Source: Neoceratodus forsteri
Taxonomy: Eukaryota; Chordata; Ceratodontiformes; Ceratodontidae
DNA: 64,000 nt
Direction: 5' to 3'
Assembly: GCA_016271365.2 (NCBI GenBank)
Contig: CM028129.1
Coordinates: 433,014,501-433,078,500 of the forward strand
The notes beneath the pieces are model-generated. The model saw only the letters and a list, made by a program, of their open reading frames with translations, did not search any database and had not been told where the DNA came from. Every line of letters starts with the position of its first letter. Position 1 is the first letter of the stretch. Position numbers and translations under genes: made by a program. Shown one piece after another: positions 56,267-64,000 of the stretch.

Positions 56267-57345
56267 CTATCTTCTGTCAGGAAACTCTATAATATAGTTC
56301 ACGTCATTTATCTTCCTAACCACTTTGTACAGTCCTGCCCACTCAGCCTGCAGCTTGTCTTTCCAGACCAGAATAAGGACCATGACTTCCTGACCCACCA
56401 TGTATGAGTGAGCTCTAGCTCTGCGGTCGTACCACACTTTTTGTTTCTGTTGGGCAGCTGCCAGTTTGCTCTGGACTGTGCCCATAAGCTCCTTCAGCCT
56501 TTCCCTAAACTTAAGGATGTAATCCACTATGGGAGTTCCTTGGGTGGCGTGCTTGTCTTCCCAGTCCTCCCAGATCAAGTCTAGGGGCCCATGTACCTGG
56601 CGTCCATATAAGAGTTCGAAGGGGGACATCCTGTTGACTCTTGGAGCACCTCCCTGTATGCAAACAACAGGTGGGGAAGGTATTTCTCCCAGTCCCTCCC
56701 ATTCTGTTCAGCAAATGCCTGGAGCATTGACTTCAGGGTACCACTGAATCTTTCCACAAGCCCATTGGCTTGTGGGTGATACGACGTTGTGCATCTCTGC
56801 ACCGCCCCACACTTCTCCCATAAACATTTCATCAGGTCTGACATGAAGGAACCCCCTCGATCGGTGATAACCTCTTGCGGAAACCCAACACGGGAGAAAA
56901 TCCCAAGTAAGGCATCTGCCACTTTGTCTGTCCTCAGTGAGGATAGGACAACTGACTTTGGGTACCGGGTGGCATAATCCACCACAGTCAGGATGAATCT
57001 CTTCCCTGAGAAGCTAGGGGTATTTAAGGGCCCCACAATATCCATTCCCACCATCTGGAATATCTCCTCCACTATGGGCAATGGAATCAGGGTGGCTTGG
57101 GTTTTCTTGCCTGTCTTTCCTATTTCTTGTCACCAGTGACAAGACCTGCAATACTCCTTTACCTGCTGGGTGAAGTTAGGCCAATAAAAATTCTGGGCCA
57201 ACCACTGCATAGTGCACGTGATCCCCAGATGGCCAGACAAGGGAATAGTATGTGCAATCTTGAGCAACTGCTCACGATACCCCTGGGGAATGACAAGCTG
57301 CCTACCTAGCACCCCTCCCTCTGTCTGCATAGCCTGAGTATACAT
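56267..57345 (-). pseudogene. Gypsy integrase (broken), upstream of RT
   Basis: 57345-57130: H2C2 zinc-binding domain 'HTIPLSGHLGITCTMQWLAQ', ending 'CRSCH'. 57081-56581: catalytic core with 'VGMDIVGPL' (D), 'VITDRGGSF' (D) and 'HPQANGLVERFSGTLKSMLQ' (E), the DDE triad. 56629-56267: 'MSPFELLYGRQVHGPLDLIW' and C-terminal domain. A stop splits H2C2 from the core (57128) and a frameshift lies near 56600-56640. It inserts the cDNA in intact relatives. Confidence 0.92.
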
Positions 57346-57354
57346 AAGTCCATT

Positions 57355-58125
57355 TTACCAATAAACCACATGTCTGCCATCACCTCCCTGTGACCCATCA
57401 GAGTCTGCCCAAGTCCTCAGCTTCTCTAGACTAGGGTCACTCCTCTGGGCACCTGTAAAACCCTCACATATTCCCAAGACATGGGACAGGTCCCATTCAG
57501 TCACTAAACTAGGGTCCCTAGCACTAGCGTCAGGGCACTCAGGATCACTGTCAATCCCAACCCTCTGACCATGGGTCACCCCTCCATTTTCAGAGTTACC
57601 CTCTGTAGCTGTGTGGTTAACTGCTACTGGGGAGGTTTCTACCCCCTTTTCATTAATCTCCATATCAGGAGACACAGGCTGGGGAACCAGCCTCCCAGTG
57701 GTTTCTACAATGGCTTCTGTGGGATCCAGGTAACTACAATGTTCCCTTGCCACTTTGCTACAGGTAACTGCACACACCATCCCTTGTTTGAGATTGTTGC
57801 CCAGGATCACATCCACTGCTAAGGTTTTGACTACAGCCACCTGTTGCACAGTTCCCCCTGTTTCACCCCAGTCTAGGAGAACACTAGCGAGGGGCAATGT
57901 TTTCTCTTCACCAGTAAAGTCCTGTACAGTGACATATTTATTGGGTATAAGCTGACCCGGCTCTATTAGATCACCCTTTACTATGGTCAGGGAGGCTCCT
58001 GTGTCCCTTAACCCTTGCGTCTGTACACCGTTCACCATGACTGGGTGCATGTGGTCCCTCATGTTCACAGGCATGCTTCCAGGGACACACAAACAACCCA
58101 CTTCTTTCCTAGCCCCCTGTTGCAT
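57355..58125 (-). pseudogene. Gypsy protease region, 256 codons open
   Basis: Aspartic protease motif 'LRDTGASLTIVKGDLI' (D-T-G at about 57994-58005), then 'YVTVQDFTGEEKTLPLASVL', 'VDVILGNNLKQGM' (the conserved (V/I)ILG block). It is followed by an acidic Thr/Ser-rich connector to the integrase. It matures gag-pol in intact elements. The frame ends at 57355 in front of the H2C2 domain, which continues in another frame. Confidence 0.88.
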
Positions 58126-59484
58126 ATTGCTTGCCTTTTGGGGACACTGTCTGGCAATATGCCCAGTTTCTTAACACAACCAACATTCATTTCTTTTCTC
58201 AGAGAAATCTTTTCTCTGAAACCTAGGACTAACTGGTTTTGGTGGAGGCAGTGAGGGTTTTAGCTGCCCTGAAGGTGCACTTTTCCCTTTCTGTGCTGCC
58301 ACACCCACCCCATTCACTCTCACAGCAGGTCTGCTCTTGGCATAGCGGTCCGAGAGTTCAGCAGCCTCTTGCACTGTTTTGGGATCTCAGTCCTCCAGAC
58401 AGGTTTTCAGCTCTGCTGGGCATGCCCAGAAAAACTGTTCTAACAGAATCACATTTTCAATTTTATCAACAGAGTTTGCTTCAATTCCTTCCCACCAATG
58501 TTTTAAAAAACTGACGTTGTTTCATGGCTAGCTCCTTGTAGCTCATGTCAGGGATTCTCCTGAGCTTATGGAATTTAGCTCTGTATGATTCAGCAGTTAA
58601 TTCAAATTTCTTTAACAGTGCAGCTTTAAGTTTGCTGTAGTCACCACTGTCCTCATTGTCCATTTGACCCGATGCATCCCGAGCTTTCTCGGTAAGTAGC
58701 AGGGATAGCTGGAAGCTCCAGGACTCCCTAGGAATTTTTGCCTGAATACAAACTTTTTCAAAATAATTTAAAAAAAGGCATCCATATCCTCCCCCTCTGT
58801 AAATTCGGCTATCAATTTGGAATTCAATTTGTAATCCAGTCCTGTAGTCCCAGTTAAATCCAAGCCACTTACCTACTCTGGTGCCGCTGGTTGGAGTCGT
58901 AGCTTCTCCAGTTTGTGTTGCCTCTGGCGCTCATGCTCCTCACAGTCAGCGTCTCGCTGTTCTCGCTCTGCCTCTCGGCATTCTCATTCTGCCTCCAGAC
59001 TTTCTCACTCTGCCTCCCTCTGTTCTTATTCCCTCTTCTCCTCTGCAGCTCACTGGTGCTCATGCTCCTCATGCTCAGCCTCCCACTGCTCCTGCTCTGC
59101 CTCTCATCTCTCTCGTTCCACCTCTCGCTGTTCTCACTCTCTCTTCTCCTGGAACTCCAGCTCCATTTATCACAACTCAATCTGCAGCCTGAGTACTTCT
59201 GGCTGCAGGATACTGGTGACCTTTCCCTATTGCTGTGGCCCTTCACTGACAGTGGCCCTGCTGCCCTCCCCATTGGCTCTGGACACCGCACTGGCTGCTA
59301 GCCCTTCCACATTCAAGGTTCGGTCCCTTACAGTCACTGTCTGTGACTTGGTCCTCTGGGTATCTGCTACCACCAGGACATCCACGAGATTCTGCTTGGT
59401 GGCTTTCACCTCGAACGGGACTCCTCTGTCCCTGCACAACTGCTTTAAGTAGTCTACAGTGTGCCTGCTGTAGTTGGAAGTCAT
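58126..59484 (-). pseudogene. Gypsy gag with SCAN-like capsid (broken)
   Basis: The start at 59484 reads 'TVDYLKQLCRDRGVPFEVKA', a SAP-like N-terminal motif. A Glu/Arg/Gln-rich coiled-coil stretch follows (59200-58870). Then the capsid: 'LNSKLIAEFTEGEDMDAFF' (58830-58770), 'KLKAALLKKFELTAESYRAK', 'KLRRIPDMSYKELAMKQRQF' (58663-58481), 'ILLEQFFWACPAELKTCLED' (about 58450-58390) and 'TVQEAAELSDRYAK'. This order matches SCAN domains, which derive from Gmr1-like gag. The zinc knuckle C-W-L-C-*-x2-GHIARQC (about 58150-58190) has a stop inside. Several frameshifts. Confidence 0.85.
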
Positions 59485-59702
59485 CTTCTTCCCTAACTAC
59501 GGCTACTCTGACTTGCACTTTAGAAAAATAAATAAAAACAGGTAGGAACTCGACTGTAAGTCAAGTGATATAGTTCTGTTTCCTTTTAAAAGTAAATCAC
59601 TGCCTTTTTCTTTCTTTGCAAGTGAGCTGACAGTCTCAAGCTAACACACTGATCAATAAAAGCTTGTAATACCAAACTTATGCACACCGCTGCCAACCAA
59701 TC
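59485..59702 (-). promoter_or_regulatory. Gypsy leader with primer-binding site
   Basis: On the minus strand, directly after the 5' LTR end (...TTTGTGACA), the sequence continues GATTGGTTGGCAGCGGTGTG. TGGCAGCGGTG or the preceding TGGTTGGCAG is the likely tRNA primer site, since both begin with TGG, complementary to CCA. The tRNA cannot be named. The leader runs to the gag start at 59484. Confidence 0.5.
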
Positions 59703-60822
59703 TGTCACAAACCCACTCAACTCAGCAAGTTAGGCCCTCTGCTCCCACAGTGCCAACCTCTGAGTGCAGTCTTGTGAACAGAAAACAGAAACAGGGTAAC
59801 CCTCCTGTCTGTTTTGTGGGTTCGAATCAACCTTTGGTCTCAAGTTCTTGGAGGGATTCAAACTGTGAACCTCTTGCTAGCATACCCAATGTACAGGCTC
59901 AGATAATTCTGCTCTTCAGGGGATGCTAGATACCTTTCGTCTATGGGCATCTAACCAGGTGTACAAAATGCACCCTTAAATAACTCTATGAAAGCCCTCA
60001 GAATAAACTCTTACCTTTTCCCAGTTTGGTATTACCATTAAGCTATGCACAGTTTCACTGTAACCATATATGCTTCTCTTGTCAAAGAAAGAATTTCAAA
60101 GGCACACCAAGTAGTCTCTAAAATGAGATGTTTACTTAAAAATAGATAAAAATGTAAAATGTAAATACAGAACAATATATCACTAAATCATACAATCTTT
60201 TAAAAGAATAAGGTTAAAAGTGCAAATTCCTACTAATAATACACTTAGCCTTGCATAGCTAATGTATTCTTATATTCTTACAGTGCTAAAAGATGTTGTA
60301 GCTTCAGAGCCCAAACATGTGTGTGTCTAAAGGACAGTCACAGCATAATTAAAACAAGTGTCTTGAACCTGCCTTCTCCATGATGTCACCCAGCTCCTCC
60401 TCTGTTTATAAAAAATTATACAAACAGGATGTCTTATCATTCAGAAGGTGACATCAGCAAAAACTCATTTCCTCATGACCCCTTTGATCTAGTGTGTCTT
60501 TTCCAGTATCTTCTTTCATCCAGGAGCAGTTTCCTCTCTCAAGGACATCAAAGGACCTTTTATGACTTCGTACCACAGTGACATAACCTGCATTCTTCCT
60601 CTAAACGTCATAAAAGTTTATGATTTTCCAGCCTAGCAGCTGGCAGCTACAATTAAGCCAGATAAACAGGAGATACTTAATTTAGGTCTCTTCTAGCCTT
60701 TAATTTATCTCCTGGCTTTTATCTTTTAGCTGAAACAGCATGTCTCATGAGAGACACTCAATAACACATTTTTATATTACAAAAAGCATAGATTAATCAG
60801 AACCAGCTGTACAAGCGTCACA
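59703..60822 (-). repeat. Gypsy 5' LTR
   Basis: Begins TGTGACGCTTGTACAGC on the minus strand and ends GGGTTTGTGACA at 59703. Colinear with the 3' LTR, the differences being scattered substitutions plus a short indel near 59720 (CTCAACTCAGCAAG versus CTCAGCAGG). Confidence 0.92.
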
Positions 60823-60824
60823 AT

Positions 60825-61385
60825 CTTCAGCTTCACTGGTGTCAAGATGGCTTTGGCCTCCCTAATCTATGCCAGATGCATGACTATGTCATGCTTAGGC
60901 AGACTGTTACTTGTTACAGGCCTGGCCTGATTTCACCCCTCCCTAGATGGGTAACACTAGAACAGGTTCAAAAAGACTTCCTGACTCCATCATCTCTCCT
61001 GTTTTTGGAGTGGGTCCATAAAACATCAATGTCTCCTTGCACTAAACACATGCATATCACATGAAGGAGGTATGGAGAACAGCTGGGTTGGAGGTATCAC
61101 ACATCCTGGAAAACATCCATTTGAAACAACCCTTTGCTCACGATAGGAAGGAGACCTATCTCATGGAAAAGCTGGCAGGAGAGGGGAATCAAACTATTAG
61201 AGGATATCTACCACCCTAATGATGGCTCCCTCCACTCTTTCACTTACATTCAAATGAAATATAAGCTACACCACATGTATTTTTGGCAGTATTTGCAATT
61301 AAGAGACCTATTGAGAGCAAAGGTGTCCCAGATGCAAATCCTGTCCCCCACACCTGCATTAGATTGATGATTAAACATGCTGAGC
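60825..61385 (+). pseudogene. L1 ORF2 C-terminal piece after the Gypsy element
   Basis: Continues the L1 host in the frame left at 53530: 'CQDGFGLPNLCQMHDYVMLR' (60843 on), 'PRWVTLEQVQKDFLTPSSLL', and 'PISWKSWQERGIKLLEDIYH' with 'NDGSLHSFTYIQMKYKLHHM' (61150-61270), the usual L1 C-terminal helical region. A frame change occurs near 61062. Interrupted at 61385. Confidence 0.82.
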
Positions 61386-61726
61386 AGGATTTTCAAAGTG
61401 TGGCACAGGGCTTGTGCCGAGCACTGCGCCATGACACTTAGGTTCTGGCAGTGCACCAACCCTGTCACCACAGCTGCACCCAGTTCCACAATCTTGGGTG
61501 CAGCTGCAACAGTTTTCACGATTTATGGCAGCTTGCACCAAATATCTGATGCAAGCTCTGTAAAAAAGACCCCCAAGGATTGCTACAAGTTAAACCAGAA
61601 AATGTTGGTCTAACTTGCAGCAATTGCCACAAAGGATAGAAACTCCCATTAGAGCGCCACAAGTCCCATGCGCCGTATCGTTGGTGCACCCAAGGCTTAT
61701 GGTGATCTATGTCTTTTGAAAATCCT
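61386..61726. mobile_element. Short TIR element nested in L1, 341 bp
   Basis: Inverted termini AGGATTTTCAAA (61386-61397) and TTTGAAAATCCT (61715-61726), 12/12. No coding capacity. A clean target duplication is not seen (flanks TGCTGAGC and TTCTGCCG match only partly), so the superfamily stays open; hAT is possible. L1 sequence resumes just downstream. Confidence 0.6.
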
Positions 61727-61938
61727 TTCTGCCGACTAAGCCCAGCCATTTGACAGGGAAGATTAAACCGTATGTGCAAAAGGGAAACCACGCAAACCCC
61801 ACAGGGGACCACATGAGACAAATGGGCCAAGGAGCTGGATACCCAGATCACAGACGAAGCATGGCATACGGTTTGGGCACAGGTCTATGTCTCTAACAAA
61901 GAGTTACAAGCCAAAACCCTCCAGTACAAAGTCCTATG
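61727..61938 (+). pseudogene. L1 ORF2 C-terminal piece
   Basis: Reads 'WAKELDTQITDEAWHTVWAQ' and 'VYVSNKELQAKTLQYKVL', matching the W...L...I....W.......S.....E..YK pattern of L1/Tx1 C-termini. Cut by the next insertion at about 61939. Confidence 0.78.
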
Positions 61939-62555
61939 CTCCACTTCATCTCCTCTCTTGTCCTTCCCTTTCATTATTCAAAGAATTGCTTGCTGCTCAC
62001 CTGCTCCAACCTCCTACCTGCATTTGTTTTCGCTAATCATTGCTCTCTCTATACCCTATTTACTTTCAAATTAATAATTTTTCTAGTACATCTTTTTTAA
62101 AGCATGCTTTCTTATTGCTCTATTTAGGCATGTCCTAATCCTATTATCTTTCATTTTCTGTCAATGAAATCGCAATTGAAACTACTGCACTGAAATCTTG
62201 TAAATATGTACATTTCACTGTAAATCTGTATATCTCAATTGTATTTAACTTAGGAATGTTTGTATTTTCTTTTCTCACCATTGCATTTTGTGCTACCTTG
62301 CATACTCCATGACTCTACTGTACACACATTGCTGCTTAACTGCCCTCGTCAACTGTTCACTGATTGTATATCTGCTGTTCTTTACATTTGCTGCTCATTA
62401 TTTGTATTCCTATTCTTTGTATTGTATTGAATTGTACTGTTTGGTATTGCATTGTATTACATTGTATTGTTCTGCCTGGGTCGCCCTTAAAAAAGGGACT
62501 GCATGGTCTCAGTGGGCTTACCCAGTTACCAAAATTCAAATAAATAAATAAATAC
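61939..62555 (+). mobile_element. L2-like LINE 3' end nested in L1
   Basis: 3' UTR-like sequence ending GCCTGGGTCGCCCTTAAAAA, then CAGTGGGCTTACCCAGTTACCAAA and (TAAA)n. Flanked by near-repeats ACAAAGTCCTA (61926-61936) and ACAAAGCCTA (62555-62564), a likely target duplication with one base lost. It holds no coding sequence. Confidence 0.72.
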
Positions 62556-63240
62556 ACAAAGCCTACCAGACACCACAATGGCTCTAGGGAATGGGAATCA
62601 CCCCACTAGTGAGTGTTTGAGATGTTCCTCCCCACAGGCATCACTTTACCATATCCTCTGGTCTTGCCCAGCTATTGAACAATACTGGAAATTTTTCTGG
62701 ACTCAGTGTAGGGAGGTGATGCCTCTCCCCTGACTTAAAAACTCCACTTTTGCCATGTTGGGTCTCCCACCAGAGGGGAGCAGACTGCCTTTCCCTCACC
62801 TGCTCTGGGCCAAGCACGTTCCTGGTGCAGCAAAACATATCCTACTCCTGCACTGGAGAGAATCAGACCCACGAAGCCCTCAGGAATGGAGGAACCTCAT
62901 TAGCTTAACCTCTAGATATGAAAAAGTAACAAACATGGCTGCAGGGAAGATGGATCTTTATACTCAAATATAGGGATCTTTTCTTGACCATCTCAAGACA
63001 CAACCAACCCACCTCCTCCCAGATAGGTGGCTGGATCTACCCAAGACTACATACTTTTCAACCAGCTTTACAGCAGACTGTGTTTCACCCTATAATAGCA
63101 GATTGCCTGCCACTCTTTGTAGCCCTTAAGCAGATACTTGACCATGACATCACTAGCTTTTCTATAACTCCATGCAAGTTGTGGGATCCTACTTGGTGCC
63201 CTCTCTCCCTGGTCCCACCAGAAGTATGACCCCCATATCC
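62556..63240 (+). pseudogene. L1 ORF2 terminal piece
   Basis: 'CLRCSSPQASLYHILWSCPA' (about 62607-62668) is the Cys-Cys-His-Cys motif near the L1 ORF2 C-terminus. 'IEQYWKFFWTQC' follows, then 62755-62973 'AKHILLLHWRESDPRSPQEW' (the W.......P....W pattern). The coding region ends before about 63240. Confidence 0.8.
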
Positions 63241-63880
63241 AACCAACTAGTTACCAGGGCCTAAGCTGTCTTATTTCCTACTCAGCTACCTATGTTAAGA
63301 ATGGAACCCACAAGGGGAGAACTTAATGTTATTTTATATCCTCCAGGTGGCACTGGGAACCCTGCTGTGGAAGGCAGGCAACCATCTTTAAAAAATATGT
63401 AAAATATTATCGTCCCACCTCCTCACTTAAAACGTGACAGCCTCCAGATAGATTATTATGCTATAGGCAGCAACTTAAGAGGAGCAGACATCTTACAGAG
63501 TGGTACTTTTACCTCCCTTGTCTGCAATCTCTTAGCCCTCACTCATCAGTAAGGGCATATTCATGCCTGTGTACCCTCCACCTATGGCAGTGCCTTTACC
63601 AATCAGGATGAGGGATCTAGGGAAGCTTCTTATGGGGGTATAGATGACCTCAGGAACCTTTCTTGGGCTCTTCCTTTCATTTACTTTAGCTATCCACATT
63701 CAGTTACTACCACTGTATATTAAATGTTCAGACAAATACATTCCTTCCTTTTCAGTGTAATGTGTTTCATATTGCTGCCCATAACATGCACTATACCTGC
63801 TGTATTGCTTGTACCTTGTATTGTGTTACTGTTTTAAAACACGAAAATCTCTAATAAAAACTTTTATGGCAAAAAGAATA
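63241..63880 (+). other. L1 3' UTR with AATAAA
   Basis: No ORF. It ends with CTAATAAAAACTTTTATGGC (AATAAA near 63852) and an A-rich stretch to about 63880, a decayed poly(A) tail. Confidence 0.6.
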
Positions 63881-64000
63881 AGAAGACAACCTACAGATGC
63901 TGTTGTGCATAGTGTTGGACCTGGACAGGTTGGACGCCAGGTTTTGGATATAAATAGTGGAGCAGTAGTCCAGAAGGGCTAGAAGCATACCCTGAGCTAT
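63881..64000. other. Unassigned sequence at window end
   Basis: 120 bases, no feature seen; the flank of the L1 insertion. Confidence 0.4.

Larger units (their letters stand above)
53531..60822 (-). mobile_element. Gmr1-like Ty3/Gypsy LTR retrotransposon (minus), 7.3 kb
   Basis: Two LTRs of about 1.1 kb (53531-54645 and 59703-60822) bound a minus-strand gag-PR-IN-RT-RH body. Pol order is unusual: protease (about 58000), integrase (57345-56267), then RT (55997-55090) and RNase H (55090-54690). Integrase upstream of RT is the hallmark of Gmr1-like elements among Gypsy-type retrotransposons, and the capsid resembles a SCAN domain, as known for that group. Frameshifts and stops occur in gag, IN and RT, so it is inactive. 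The flanks share CTT (5-bp sites CCCTT and ATCTT, 3/5), a degraded target duplication. Confidence 0.9.
44540..63880 (+). mobile_element. L1 (Tx1-like) LINE expanded to 19 kb by insertions
   Basis: Colinear L1 pieces: start with AAGATGGCCACC near 44561 (a common L1 5' UTR style), ORF1 (44985-46399), spacer, ORF2 endonuclease (47930-48600), linker (48770-49445), RT (52331-53530), C-terminus (60825-61385, 61727-61938, 62556-62970), then 3' UTR with AATAAA near 63852. Insertions in order: LINE tail 44833-44980, Tigger-like 45432-46103, PLE-like 48275-48411, L2-like LINE 49460-52325, Gypsy 53531-60822, TIR element 61386-61726, LINE tail 61939-62555. Each host piece resumes where the previous stopped, which supports a single original L1. 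Confidence 0.8.

Noticed and set aside
58869..59452. Long + strand ORFs (Ser/Leu/Cys-rich) opposite Gypsy gag
   Set aside because: Antisense shadows of the Glu/Arg-rich gag coiled coil.

Overview
The window looks like intergenic or intronic DNA from a large, repeat-rich vertebrate genome. I recognise no host protein-coding gene, no rRNA or tRNA gene, no CRISPR array and no bacterial signature. Nearly everything that can be read is a fossil transposable element. The mix is Tx1-like L1 LINEs with poly(A) tails, CR1 LINEs with the octamer-type 3' end, L2-like LINEs with (TAAA)n tails, a Penelope-like element (PLE) with a GIY-YIG endonuclease, a Gmr1-like Ty3/Gypsy element, hAT and Tigger/pogo-like DNA elements and tRNA-like SINEs. 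This suits an amphibian (a caecilian is my best guess), or another non-mammalian, non-avian vertebrate. The species is inference, not something the sequence proves.

Layout. 1-6739: decayed L1 (+), ending in AATAAA and poly(A), split at 5408-6207 by an 800-bp insertion with a 13-bp target duplication. That insertion holds two 367-bp-spaced copies of a hammerhead-ribozyme-like core. 6860-12100: microsatellites, a tRNA-like SINE, a foldback repeat, LINE tails and unassigned DNA. 12100-17735: minus-strand L2-like LINE, a 48-bp minisatellite, and a minus-strand CR1 split by a 5'-truncated L1. 18450-21400: a 78-bp minisatellite in three blocks, one boundary being a hairpin-rich TIR element. 21460-26815: L2-like LINE (+) with a 2A-like motif, split by a CR1 (+). 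26840-29200: L1 ORF1 region (-). 29215-36300: tandem PLE whose second unit is split by two LINEs, one of which carries a perfect hAT insertion. 36724-39845: CR1 (-) with an intact endonuclease ORF. 39850-44540: mostly unassigned, with one LINE-like remnant and one perfect 16-bp hairpin. 44540-63880: one L1 (+) expanded from about 6-7 kb to 19 kb by at least seven insertions, including a 7.3-kb Gmr1-like Gypsy element.

The nesting gives a relative chronology. At the hAT and Tigger-like sites, removing the element plus one target duplication restores the host LINE reading frame, so those boundaries are well supported. At the Gypsy site the host reading also resumes with L1-like residues, although its target duplication is degraded. 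All reading frames except one CR1 endonuclease ORF are visibly broken, so the locus is a graveyard rather than an active system. The two most unusual items are the hammerhead-bearing tandem element (5408-6207), with looser hammerhead-like motifs in the PLE-related repeats, and the Gypsy element whose integrase lies upstream of its reverse transcriptase.
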